Shown piece after piece: positions 1 through 8,039 of a stretch of DNA of 64,000 nucleotides. Position 1 is the stretch's first letter. Every line of letters begins with the position of its first letter. This DNA comes from Streptosporangium becharense (GTDB taxonomy: Bacteria; Actinomycetota; Actinomycetes; Streptosporangiales; Streptosporangiaceae): the NCBI RefSeq assembly GCF_014204985.1, contig NZ_JACHMP010000001.1:4526001-4590000 (forward strand), written 5' to 3'. Both the position numbers and the translations under genes were made by a program. Below the pieces are notes generated by a model, which did not search any database, had not been told where the DNA came from, and saw nothing but the letters and a program-made list of their open reading frames with translations.

Positions 1-4
1 GCGA

Positions 5-595
5 ATGGGATTGCTCTTCTGTGAGCGTAGGGGTGCGCGTCACCTCAAGAACATAATCGAGAGACATGTTCTGAAAGTAATCGGCAATCGACATAGCGTT
101 CGCTTCGATGTCCTTCCATTTGTCGATCCGAAGGCGTGGAAGAAGTTCCTTGACTCTGCCCAGACGTATGAGATCTCTTACGTATATCGCTCTACTAGAC
201 TAGAGGATCTAGCACCTGAAAGGCGCAGTGCAGGAGATCTTCGCATGACGGTCAGTGGCGGTGTCGCCCGACGAGTGGGGAAGAGCTTCCGCTCGATTCT
301 GTCGCAGATGGCGGAGAAGCATGAAGAGGTGGAGGATGATCATAGCGGCGTAGTGATTCAGGAGTTTCCTCGCCCTGCAGAGCTGAGGCCCCGCGACGAG
401 GAACACTTTGACCATGAGCGGATCGAGATGCAGGTAGGCAACGATGGTGCTAAGCGGACAATTGTCATAGAGAGAGAACGGTTGCCTCAGTTCATATACG
501 AGCTTGAGAAGGATCTGGCCGATGACGCCTTGTGGGAGCATTTCCAGGATCACGCCGATAAGATTTTGTCGGACCTAGGGAGTACTCTTGGGTAG
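5..595 (+). CDS. Unknown protein, probably 5'-truncated by the window edge
   Basis: A 196-residue reading frame starts at the first ATG, but the codon before it (bases 2-4) is also open, so the true start probably lies outside the window. The protein is soluble and charged, rich in Glu/Asp/Arg in its C-terminal half, with no signal peptide, membrane helix or catalytic motif that I recognise. Base composition is clearly more AT-rich than the rest of the window, which suggests acquired DNA. It lies 59 bp upstream of a small membrane-protein gene on the same strand and may be co-transcribed with it. Function unknown; the frame looks real because it is long in AT-richer DNA where stops are frequent. 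Confidence 0.6.
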   Translation: MGLLFCERRGARHLKNIIERHVLKVIGNRHSVRFDVLPFVDPKAWKKFLDSAQTYEISYVYRSTRLEDLAPERRSAGDLRMTVSGGVARRVGKSFRSILSQMAEKHEEVEDDHSGVVIQEFPRPAELRPRDEEHFDHERIEMQVGNDGAKRTIVIERERLPQFIYELEKDLADDALWEHFQDHADKILSDLGSTLG

Positions 596-654
596 ACAAG
601 ATCAGGAAGCCGCCTTGGCTGCTCGATGAGCGGCCGGCTGGAGGTGTCTGCCCA

Positions 655-1200
655 GTGAGTTCCCGCATGCATCGTTACTTCGGGCGGCTCGGCATCCGTG
701 ATCTTATTAGAGATCACCTCAATACCCTATATGAGTTTGGTCCCAACAATAAGATTCATGCCAGCTGGCCAGACATCGCCTTGTTTTATGTCTTGCCGGT
801 AGGTGTTGGGATATTCTTCTGGATTAAAGATGCGCAGCTGTATGTAAGTGATGTGCTCCTGAGTGGCATCGCCGTTCTTACGGGGTTTCTATTCGGGTTA
901 CTGGTGCATGTATTTAGTGTCGGGGTAAAGGTGGCTGACGACCCTCGCTATGGATCAGGAGACAGGTTGCCAATCCTGATTGATGAGCTCCGCGCAAATG
1001 TGTCGTATTCATGTGGAGTGGGACTTCTTATTACAGTCCTTCTTATTTTTCCAGTGGCTTTCATGAAGCCTGAAGACTTAGAGGATGGGTTAAGTTCAGG
1101 GATGGCAGGATTATTTTCTACGCTATTCACTCATCTAATTTTGACGCTTTTGATGGTTGTTAAACGAGTTAGGTCCGCCTATAAAGTCATGGCCAAATAG
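655..1200 (+). CDS. Small four-helix membrane protein of unknown function
   Basis: 181 residues starting at a GTG with a GGAGG 10 bases upstream (640-644). The first 40 residues are soluble. Hydrophobic stretches near residues 42-58, 65-90, 115-135 and 149-168 predict about four membrane spans, followed by a short basic tail, so the protein should sit in the cytoplasmic membrane. I recognise no family. It shares AT-rich composition with the gene just upstream; together they look like a two-gene accessory module (soluble protein plus membrane protein). A role as membrane effector in a defence or plasmid-derived module is possible, but nothing in the sequence proves it. Confidence 0.65.
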   Translation: MSSRMHRYFGRLGIRDLIRDHLNTLYEFGPNNKIHASWPDIALFYVLPVGVGIFFWIKDAQLYVSDVLLSGIAVLTGFLFGLLVHVFSVGVKVADDPRYGSGDRLPILIDELRANVSYSCGVGLLITVLLIFPVAFMKPEDLEDGLSSGMAGLFSTLFTHLILTLLMVVKRVRSAYKVMAK

Positions 1201-1286
1201 TGGATTTGTTGAGGGTTTTTCAACACTTGATGTTCGTCCACCTGATTGCCAAGGTGTTCCCTTGGGTCTGGCGCAAACCGGTGGCC

Positions 1287-1763
1287 TCAGCCTATATATG
1301 GATTACTTGCGCCTTCGAGGAAGTGACCGATCCGCAGGCGCATTGACCGGTCCATCGACAGGGAAAACACCTCGTCCCGCGGTATCCAACGCACCTCGCG
1401 GGACTCGTCGCTCGGCGTCGGCTCACCGTCGACGGCTCGGCCAGTGAGCACGATGGAGAACTCCTGCCGGGCCTCGCCGTCGCTGGTGTAGAGGATCACG
1501 TGCTTGGGGTCGGTATACGTCCCGACGAGGCCGGTGACCTCACACTTGATCCCGGTCTCCTCCAACATCTCGCGGACCGCCGCGTCGGGCAGGGACTCGC
1601 CGAGGTCGATCGCACCGCCGGGAACGGCCCAGTTGTCATTGTCACTGCGGCGGATCATCAGGATGTCGCCTGCCTCGTTGGTGACCACAACGTTCACCGA
1701 GGGAACCAGGCTGTTGGGTCTGAGCGCGGCGGGGTCATCGTAGAAGTCGATCCGGCGGCCCAT
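1287..1763 (-). CDS. Nudix hydrolase
   Basis: 158 residues starting at ATG 1763; upstream in-frame codons belong to the shadow of the preceding gene. The Nudix box runs over residues 50-72 (GAIDLGE...REMLEETGI), with the metal-binding REXXEE core intact. Residues 20-48 give the usual beta strand before the box. Family members hydrolyse nucleoside diphosphates linked to another moiety; the substrate cannot be read from sequence. It lies 28 bp downstream of a HAD phosphatase gene on the same strand, so the two are likely co-transcribed and may act in sequence on a phosphorylated nucleotide or sugar metabolite. Confidence 0.85.
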   Translation of the reverse strand: MGRRIDFYDDPAALRPNSLVPSVNVVVTNEAGDILMIRRSDNDNWAVPGGAIDLGESLPDAAVREMLEETGIKCEVTGLVGTYTDPKHVILYTSDGEARQEFSIVLTGRAVDGEPTPSDESREVRWIPRDEVFSLSMDRSMRLRIGHFLEGASNPYIG

Positions 1764-1791
1764 GGTCAGGACTCTACTGGTGTGTCCGCGG

Positions 1792-2466
1792 CTACCGATG
1801 CTTCTTGGGAAGTCGTCCGTTGATGTCGCGCAAGATGTCCGCCGCTTGGATGACATCGCTGACCACATGGTCCGGGGAGCATTCATGGCCGACGCGCGTC
1901 CCGCGGTCGAGCCAGACCGTACGCAGGCCGGCTGCCCGTCCTCCGTCGATATCTGCGACGGGGTGGTCTCCCACCATCCAACCCCCATCAGTAAGGCTCA
2001 TCCCGCATCGCCTGGCGGCGATCTCGAACAGGCCGACGTCGGGCTTGCGAATGCCCTCGACGCCTGAGAGCGCGTAGCCGTTGACGACATCAGCCAGGCC
2101 TGTCCGCTGGAGCTTGCCGAGCTGGTTATCCGCCGTACCGTTGGTGACGATCCCCACCCGCCATCCGGACGCGCGTAGCTCGGTCAGCGCGGCCATGACC
2201 TCGGGACGGCACTCGACGAGATGGGGCATCCGTCGGCGATAGGCGATCCACAGCTCCGTTGCCGGAGCGGACAGCTTGAACCGCTCGCGCACCTTGGTGA
2301 AGAACAGCTCACGGTGGGGCAGGCCGTTGCAGTCTAGCTTGACCAGGTAGTCGACGGCCTTCCGGCTGAGTCGATGCTCTTCGGCGAACTCATGAGCCCA
2401 CAGTAGGAAGGCGGCGTCCAGGTCGATGAGTGTGTTGTCCAGGTCGAAGAGCGCCAATCGCTGCAC
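1792..2466 (-). CDS. HAD-superfamily phosphohydrolase
   Basis: 224 residues from GTG 2466, chosen because the protein then begins just before the first catalytic motif. Motif I is DLDNT (nucleophile Asp8, acid Asp10), motif II is the TNG triad near residue 108, motif III is the Lys of RKPD near residue 138, and motif IV is GDHPVADIDG near residue 163. An alpha-helical cap lies between motifs I and II, as in the YjjG/phosphoglycolate-phosphatase subgroup. Longer in-frame starts would add a low-complexity basic leader and are unlikely. It is the first gene of a probable two-gene operon with the Nudix hydrolase. Substrate unknown. Confidence 0.85.
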   Translation of the reverse strand: MQRLALFDLDNTLIDLDAAFLLWAHEFAEEHRLSRKAVDYLVKLDCNGLPHRELFFTKVRERFKLSAPATELWIAYRRRMPHLVECRPEVMAALTELRASGWRVGIVTNGTADNQLGKLQRTGLADVVNGYALSGVEGIRKPDVGLFEIAARRCGMSLTDGGWMVGDHPVADIDGGRAAGLRTVWLDRGTRVGHECSPDHVVSDVIQAADILRDINGRLPKKHR

Positions 2467-2716
2467 GGTGCCCGATCTTAGGCGGGGCCGACTTCGCCCT
2501 GCAGGCTCGTGCTCCGGCCGCCGGCCGGTGCTGTGGGATCGGTGACTGCGGCCCACTCAGAGGAGAGGTGACCTGCGGAAACGCCCCTAGATCCATCCCA
2601 CGCATATCCCACAGCCGCTGACATACGGCTGCCTACGCTGGCACACGACTGCACAGAGCTGGATGGCGATCGGAAAGACATGCCCAGGTCAAGGGCGTGA
2701 TCGCTGGTCAAGAGAG

Positions 2717-2789
2717 TGCCCCCGGCATGATTCGAACATGCGACACCCGCTTTAGGAGAGCGGTGCTCTATCCCCTGAGCTACGGAGGC
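2717..2789 (-). tRNA. tRNA-Arg (anticodon CCT)
   Basis: On the minus strand the acceptor stem GCCTCCG (from 2789) pairs with CGGGGGC (2718-2724) with one G-T pair and discriminator A at 2717. The D arm contains GCTCAGGGGATAGAGC. The anticodon stem CCGCT/AGCGG holds the loop CTCCTAA, giving anticodon CCT, which reads AGG. The T arm has the usual GTTCGAATC. No CCA is encoded. The AT-rich accessory genes at 1-1200 lie beyond its 3' end, the side where tRNA-targeting elements insert, but no duplicated 3' end is visible in this window. Confidence 0.95.
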
Positions 2790-2817
2790 AGGGACTCCTA
2801 GTAAGGGTAGCGAAAGT

Positions 2818-4389
2818 GTGGAGCGAATGCGCGCTCGGGCGGAGGACTGGGGTGGGTGCCGGGTTATCGGTTCGCTGACCTGCGGTAAAAGGGCGGCAAG
2901 TGGGCCGATGGGCTCAGGGGGGACGCGGCTACGGTCACGTTTCGTGATCAAAAGGCGACGGAAGCGCGTTCGGGGGCGGCGCGCCCTGCGGCCGGTGGTG
3001 CTGTGTGGGGCGATGCTGGCGCCTGCGCTTCTCGCCGGAGGGCTTCTGGTGGCCGAGCTCACGGGTTATGGAGCTGACGTCCGTACGGCGGCTGCCCGCC
3101 GGGCCGCGGAGGAGGCGAGGACCCGCGGAAGCGGCCGGGTTTCCGAGGGGACCGCGGCTCACGGGGGCGCTGAGGGCCCAGGTGGTGTGGGTTCCGGAAA
3201 CGGGCCGGTGGCGTGGCGGGGCTCGGGAGCCGGCTCAGGGGACGGCGGGATGGGTGGCGCCGGAGGTGGTTCCCGGACCGAGGAGGGCTCCGCTGCCGAA
3301 GGCGCCTTCGAGGCCCAGGGCGAGGGCGGCTTCGGTGCCGACGGGAGCCTCGGTGCCGGGAACCGGGGCGAGAGCGGGACGGGAGATCCGGTCCTGCCGG
3401 AGGGGCGAGGCTCCTTTCAGATGTGGGGTGATGCGGGCTATCCGGGCGAGCCGGGGACGCGTCCTGGCGCGGGGCCGGCCGGTGCGCCGGGAACACCCCC
3501 TGGAGCAGCGGGGGCGAACTTCGGAGCGTGGGCGACACGGCTCGGGACGGAGTCCGTCAGTGGGACAGGGGTGCGTCCGGGGGCATGGCCGGGCGGCGGG
3601 CCGGGAGCACGCTCTCAGTCCGCACCGGTCGGTGGGTTCGCAGCAGGGGCGGGCGGCTTCGGGAAAGGCTCGGGCGGTTCCGGTTCCGGTTCCACTTCCG
3701 GTTCCGGGTCCAGCTCCGGGTCCAGCTCCGGGTCCGGTTTCGGCTCCGGTTCCGCCTCCAACTCCGGTTCCAGGTCCGGCTCCGGGTCCGCCTCCGGTCG
3801 CGGCTCCGGTTCGGGGTCGGGCGGATTCACGGCAGGGGTGGGCGGTTCCGGTTCGGAGGCGAACGGATTCACTCCCGGGTCGGGCGGAGCGCCGGGGGCG
3901 GGGATGCCCGTGGCGGTGGTACCGGTGGTGGTCGGGCCCGCCTGGGTGAGGTCTTTCGAACCGAGGCGGGTGCCGCCGCCATTTCGGCCCGACCGGGTCT
4001 ACGAGGGGTGGATGCCCGCGGTGAGGGAGTCGGACGCGGGGCGTTCGGCGGACGGTGCGACTTCGGGGCGGGCGCCGGACGGGGAGGCGGGTGCGGAACC
4101 CCGGGAAGTGGGTGCGACGCCCCGGGAGGCGGACACGGGGTCGCGGGAGGCAGGTGCGGGGCGCCGGGAGGGAACCGGGGATCGAACGGCGACGGACGGG
4201 GAGCGTAGTCGGGGCGGCTCTTCCCGGGTGCGCGAGACGGTGCCGCGGCCGTCGGTGACCGCTCCGGTGCCCGGGCCGTGGCGGGTGCCCCGGCCTGTGC
4301 CGCAGCTGCCCAGGCGGGGGTGTCCGGGGGAGTGGCGGGAGACGTGGCTCTGGGAGGTCTGCACGGAGCACGCGCGGCAAGAAGCCTGA
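2818..4389 (+). CDS. Membrane-anchored Gly/Ser-rich low-complexity protein
   Basis: The frame spans up to 523 residues; the start is uncertain (GTG 2818, ATG 2908 or GTG 2944, the last placing a short basic N-terminus before the helix). A hydrophobic segment, roughly 20 residues after a run of RRRKR, predicts a signal anchor. The next 300 residues are almost only Gly, Ser, Ala, Pro and Arg, with a GSGS stretch coded near 3670-3810. The conserved-looking C-terminus is Pro/Arg-rich and ends in a compact Trp/Cys segment (GCPGEWRETWLWEVC), which may be the functional part. Similar disordered extracytoplasmic proteins are common in actinomycetes. Function unknown. The opposite strand also carries long open frames; I judge those as composition artefacts. 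Confidence 0.55.
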   Translation: MERMRARAEDWGGCRVIGSLTCGKRAASGPMGSGGTRLRSRFVIKRRRKRVRGRRALRPVVLCGAMLAPALLAGGLLVAELTGYGADVRTAAARRAAEEARTRGSGRVSEGTAAHGGAEGPGGVGSGNGPVAWRGSGAGSGDGGMGGAGGGSRTEEGSAAEGAFEAQGEGGFGADGSLGAGNRGESGTGDPVLPEGRGSFQMWGDAGYPGEPGTRPGAGPAGAPGTPPGAAGANFGAWATRLGTESVSGTGVRPGAWPGGGPGARSQSAPVGGFAAGAGGFGKGSGGSGSGSTSGSGSSSGSSSGSGFGSGSASNSGSRSGSGSASGRGSGSGSGGFTAGVGGSGSEANGFTPGSGGAPGAGMPVAVVPVVVGPAWVRSFEPRRVPPPFRPDRVYEGWMPAVRESDAGRSADGATSGRAPDGEAGAEPREVGATPREADTGSREAGAGRREGTGDRTATDGERSRGGSSRVRETVPRPSVTAPVPGPWRVPRPVPQLPRRGCPGEWRETWLWEVCTEHARQEA

Positions 4390-4514
4390 GTTGTCCAGCC
4401 CCAAAAGGGGTGTTCGGTACATAACGGCTATGGGGACTCTGGCCCGGACACTCAGCTGGCTGTAGTAGCGTGCGTCCCTGACCCAGGTCACGAGTTCGCA
4501 AACGGAGGGTCGAA

Positions 4515-5594
4515 GTGCCACCTCGTCGATCAGCGGGTCTGATCGCCGTCGTCGTGACGATGACTTCCCTGTTGCCGGTCCCCGCTGCGGCACAGCGGGT
4601 TGCGGTAAAGGAACGGAGCGTCGTCGCCGCCGATCCGGTGAATCTCACCGAGCTGCGGCGTGAGGCGGAGAAGGCGGCCAAAGAACTGGAGGAGGCGACG
4701 AAGGCGCTGGAGCAGCGCAGAGCCCAGATCAGGACCTCGGAGCGGGAACTGTCCGCCAAGCTCCGCGAGTTGCAGACGGCGGAACGGGCCTTCGCCCAGC
4801 TACGGCAGCCGCTGGCCGACCTGGTCGGGCAGCTCTACCAGCAGCCCCTGGGTACCGATGTGGCCGCCTTCCTCTCCGGTGACTCCAGCGAGGACACCCT
4901 GCGAGCCATGTCCGGTATCACCCAGCTCGTCTCCGAGCGGCAGCAGGTTCTCGACGAGGCCACGCGCCTGCAGCGGGAGCGTGAGCGACTGGCAGGTGAG
5001 GCGCAGGAGCTGCGGGCGGCCAACCTCCTGGCCGAGGCACAGATGTCGGCCGAGATCGACACGCTCCGGGAACGTTCGCAGAAGATCGTCAAGTCGCTGA
5101 CGCAGGCGCTGGTGAAGCTGGGCGTCAAAATCGACAAGAAGGGGAACCCGGCGGGCGGCTGTGACCCGACCAGGGCGTCGTCGTCGAACGAGTTCCCCAA
5201 CGGGCTCATCCCCCAGGCGTACCTCTGCCCGCTCCAGCAGCCGGGCAACGAGCTCAGGGGCGACGCCGCGCTCGCGTTCATCAGCCTCAACGAGGCGTAC
5301 AAGCGGCGCTTCGGCAAGGCTATGTGCGTGACCGACAGCTACCGGAACCTGGCCGAGCAGCAGTCGGTCTACTACCGCCGTCCCGGCTTCGCCGCCGTCC
5401 CGGGCCGCAGCAACCACGGCTGGGGCCTCGCGGTCGACCTCTGTGGAGGCGTGGAGCGCTTCCGGTCGCCGGAGTTCAACTGGCTGGAGGCCAACAGCAA
5501 GAAGTACGGCTGGTTCCACCCCAAGTGGGCATATGTCAGCCCCTTCGAGCCGTGGCACTGGGAGTACGACCCCAAGCTCGGGTCACTGCTGTAG
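4515..5594 (+). CDS. Secreted VanY-type D,D-carboxypeptidase with coiled-coil N-terminus
   Basis: 359 residues from GTG 4515 with GGAGGG at 4504-4509. Residues 1-25 form a signal peptide ending PAAAQ. Residues 45-200 are a long charged coiled coil, as in PcsB/RipA-like cell-wall proteins. The C-terminal 130 residues are a peptidase M15 domain with the zinc motif SNHGWGLAVD (His301, Asp308) and EPWHWEY (His348). The expected role is trimming D-alanyl-D-alanine from peptidoglycan stem peptides outside the membrane; the coiled coil probably places or regulates the enzyme at the divisome or wall. No obvious operon partner; the downstream DNA is low-complexity repeat. Confidence 0.88.
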   Translation: MPPRRSAGLIAVVVTMTSLLPVPAAAQRVAVKERSVVAADPVNLTELRREAEKAAKELEEATKALEQRRAQIRTSERELSAKLRELQTAERAFAQLRQPLADLVGQLYQQPLGTDVAAFLSGDSSEDTLRAMSGITQLVSERQQVLDEATRLQRERERLAGEAQELRAANLLAEAQMSAEIDTLRERSQKIVKSLTQALVKLGVKIDKKGNPAGGCDPTRASSSNEFPNGLIPQAYLCPLQQPGNELRGDAALAFISLNEAYKRRFGKAMCVTDSYRNLAEQQSVYYRRPGFAAVPGRSNHGWGLAVDLCGGVERFRSPEFNWLEANSKKYGWFHPKWAYVSPFEPWHWEYDPKLGSLL

Positions 5595-5939
5595 AGATGC
5601 CGGGGCACCCTGGGACGGCGGGGCGAGGTCGCACCGGGGTGTCGAGAGACCGAGGCGCCGATACCAAGGCACACCTGATAGCAGGACGACGAGACGCCGG
5701 CGCCGAGGGACACCGGGACATCGAGCCGCCCCACCGGGATATGCCGCCCCACCAGGATGTACCGAACACCGGGACGCTGCCGCCGGGACGCACCGGGGGA
5801 CCGGACGCGGTGACCGGCGGGCACCCGGGCACCGCACTCGGGCACCCGCATCCGGACGCCTGGACGTCTGGATGCCTGGACGCCTGAACGTCTGGATGCC
5901 TGAACGTCTCGCTGCCTGGGTGTCGGTTGATCTGATCGG
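5595..5939. repeat. Gene-free low-complexity region with an 8-bp tandem repeat
   Basis: No credible gene lies here. Loose repeats of a CACCGGGA-like word fill 5700-5800. Between 5854 and 5917 an 8-bp unit of the form GGACGCCT occurs about eight times head to tail, with variants GGACGTCT, GGATGCCT and GAACGTCT. The tract lies between two convergent genes (the carboxypeptidase and the SAF-domain protein). Confidence 0.75.
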
Positions 5940-6545
5940 CTATCGTCTCCGGGGTCCGATCGTGATGGAGAGCCGTCCGCCGGCCTGGGCCGATGCCAGC
6001 TCCGTCGCCTGAGCCGAGGTCATGGCCAGTACGACGAGCGCACCCCGTTCGGATTCGCCCTCCGGCGTCGCCAGGACGGTGACGTCCTGGGCCACGATCC
6101 GGGCAGGGACGGAACCGTCCCACGTGGTCGGGGCGGCGAGTACGTCCACGATGTCGCCCGGTGAGATCAGGCGTGCGGTCTCGGGGTCGGCGACGCGCAC
6201 CGGTGCGGCCACCGTTCCCGGGTTGTGGGCGGCCAGCAGGCTCGGGCCCAGTAGGCGGACGTCCGTCAGGGGTTCGCCGCGACGCATCGGGCCGACGAGG
6301 ATCCTCCCGGTAACCTGCGCTCCGGGCTTCAGGGCACCGTCGGGGACCGTGCCGGGCCGCAGGTCGACGGGTGCCAGGTCGGCGGCGTCGAGCACACCGC
6401 CGGGGAGGTCTCGTGCGGCGGCCAGGACGGTCACCGATGCGGTGTCGGGGCTCAGCGCCAGCAGGGCACACCCGGCCGCCAGGGCGGCGAAGGCGGCGGC
6501 GATGAGGCGGTGACGGCGGCTGAGAAGGCGGCGTAGGGCACGCAT
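5940..6545 (-). CDS. SAF-domain protein, CpaB/RcpC-like
   Basis: 201 residues from ATG 6545. An arginine-rich N-terminus is followed by one hydrophobic helix (residues 13-32), so the protein is membrane-anchored and mostly extracytoplasmic. Residues 38-100 match an SAF fold (AARDLPGGVLDAADL...GRILVGPMRRGEPLT), the module of the Flp-pilus protein CpaB/RcpC. The rest resembles the RcpC C-terminal half. No tad/flp pilus gene is visible nearby, so a pilus role cannot be assumed; solitary CpaB-like proteins are frequent in actinomycetes. Confidence 0.75.
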   Translation of the reverse strand: MRALRRLLSRRHRLIAAAFAALAAGCALLALSPDTASVTVLAAARDLPGGVLDAADLAPVDLRPGTVPDGALKPGAQVTGRILVGPMRRGEPLTDVRLLGPSLLAAHNPGTVAAPVRVADPETARLISPGDIVDVLAAPTTWDGSVPARIVAQDVTVLATPEGESERGALVVLAMTSAQATELASAQAGGRLSITIGPRRR

Positions 6546-7063
6546 GGCTGACTCCAGAAGGTGGAGGCCGGGCGGCGCAGTGCCCGTGACGGAACCTCGC
6601 CGGACGGCGGGGCGGAGAAGGGGCCGTCGGCCCGGGAACCGCAGGACGGCCTCAAGCCGAAGACCACGGGGTCGCGTCCCGGGTCGAGACCGCGTCCCAG
6701 GGCGAGGGCGGCGTCACTGGTCGAGGCCCACGAGGTCGGCTCCGGCCTGAGGACCGCGTCCCGGATCGAGGCCCACGAGGTCGGTCCCGGCCCGAGGACT
6801 GCGTCACAGATCGAGGCACACGGGGCGGCCCCGGCCTGAGGACCGAGCCCCGGGGCACGGGGGCGGCCCTGGGGCGAGAACCGTGAAGGCGGCCCCAGCT
6901 CCGGGGAAGGGCCGGAGAGCAGGGGCCGGGATCGAACCTGAGGGAACCGGTCCGGGAGGGCGGGGGCCGATCTGGAGGCCACGAAGGCCGGGCCCGGCCC
7001 GGACGGGTTCTCCGGCCGGACGCCTACCCGGGCAGTCGGCCCCCTACTCAGGCAGCCGGTCGC
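6546..7063. repeat. Gene-free region with three 45-bp tandem repeats
   Basis: A 45-bp unit beginning TCGAGGCCCACGAGGTCGG is repeated exactly in register at 6721-6765, 6766-6810 and 6811-6855, with increasing divergence in the last copy. The period is a multiple of three, which leaves open frames in several phases, but none shows a start with ribosome site or a known domain. The region lies between the SAF gene and the 3' end of mtnP. Confidence 0.7.
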
Positions 7064-7873
7064 CTACTCGGGCAGATCGAAGGGGATCTTGAGACCGTCC
7101 AGAGTTCCCGGGCAGGGGCAGGTGCGTTCGTCGGGGAGGGCGGTGACGACGTCGGCGACGAGTGAGCGCATGCGGGTGACGTTGGTCGCGAAGAAGGCGA
7201 GGACCTCCTCGTGGGTGACGCCCTCGCCGGCCTCGACCCCCGCGTCGTGGTCGGTGACCAGGGAGAGCGAGGTGTAGCACATGGCCAACTCCCGGGCGAG
7301 GACGGATTCCGGGAAGCCGGTCATGCCGACGATCGTCCACCCGTTGGCGCTGAACCAGCGGGACTCGGCGCGGCTGGAGAAGCGCGGGCCTTCGATCACC
7401 ACCAGGGTGCCGCCGTCGACCAGGGGCCAGCCGCCGGAGCGGGCGGTTGCGACGGCGGTTGCGCGTCCGATGGGGCAGTAGGGGTCGGCGAAGGAGACGT
7501 GCACGACGCCGTCGGAGTCGTAGAAGGTCTGGGTGCGGCCGGAGGTGCGGTCGATGATCTGGTCGGGGACGACCAGGGCGCCGGGGCCGATCTCCGGACG
7601 CAGGGACCCGACCGCGCTCGGCGCCAGGACCTGGCGGACCCCGAGGGAGCGCAGCGCCCACAGGTTGGCCCGGTAGGGGATGCGGTGGGGCGGGAAGCGA
7701 TGGTCGCGACCGTGCCTGGGCACGAAGGCGACCGGACGCGACCCGATGCGGCCGACGGTGATGACGTCGCTGGGCGGGCCGTAGGGCGTGGTGACCTCGA
7801 CCTCCGTGGCGTCGTCGAGCAGGGAGTAGAGCCCCGATCCGCCGATGACTCCGATGTCCGCGCGAGTGACCAT
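7064..7873 (-). CDS. mtnP: S-methyl-5'-thioadenosine phosphorylase
   Basis: 269 residues from ATG 7873. It cleaves methylthioadenosine with phosphate into adenine and methylthioribose-1-phosphate in methionine salvage. The sequence shows IGVIGGSGLYSLLDD at the N-terminus, the phosphate-binding PRHGRDHRFPPHRIPYRAN segment near residues 53-70, FADPYCP, the GPRFSSRAESRW substrate motif, GMTGFPE and the late DHDAG motif typical of MTAP family members. Length is normal. An alternative start 22 codons upstream would run into the promoter region. It is divergent from a decayed MFS gene, with a palindrome at 7943-7966 between them. Confidence 0.9.
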   Translation of the reverse strand: MVTRADIGVIGGSGLYSLLDDATEVEVTTPYGPPSDVITVGRIGSRPVAFVPRHGRDHRFPPHRIPYRANLWALRSLGVRQVLAPSAVGSLRPEIGPGALVVPDQIIDRTSGRTQTFYDSDGVVHVSFADPYCPIGRATAVATARSGGWPLVDGGTLVVIEGPRFSSRAESRWFSANGWTIVGMTGFPESVLARELAMCYTSLSLVTDHDAGVEAGEGVTHEEVLAFFATNVTRMRSLVADVVTALPDERTCPCPGTLDGLKIPFDLPE

Positions 7874-7942
7874 GGCGCCGACACTAGCGCCACGGACGGC
7901 CCCGGAGGAGACCGAGGCGTGGCCTGTGGATAACCGCATCCC

Positions 7943-7966
7943 TAAAGTGATGGTTCGACCACTTTA
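7943..7966. promoter_or_regulatory. Inverted repeat between mtnP and the MFS pseudogene
   Basis: Perfect 7-bp arms TAAAGTG and CACTTTA separated by 10 bp. It lies about 70 bp upstream of mtnP and just upstream of the remains of an MFS gene whose 3' end codes for a MarR-like tail, so it could be the operator of that lost regulator-transporter system. The role is inferred from position and symmetry only. Confidence 0.5.
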
Positions 7967-8039
7967 AGTAAGGTATGGGGGTGTGGAGATCGGGGTCGCG
8001 ATGGCTGTCGGGCAGTCCCGAGGGTTCGGCGGCGGGCGG

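Noticed and set aside
3235-4593. 452-residue open frame opposite the Gly/Ser-rich protein gene
   Set aside because: Arg/Pro-rich composition without domain, covering the start of the carboxypeptidase gene; it reflects GC-rich codon bias of the plus-strand genes.
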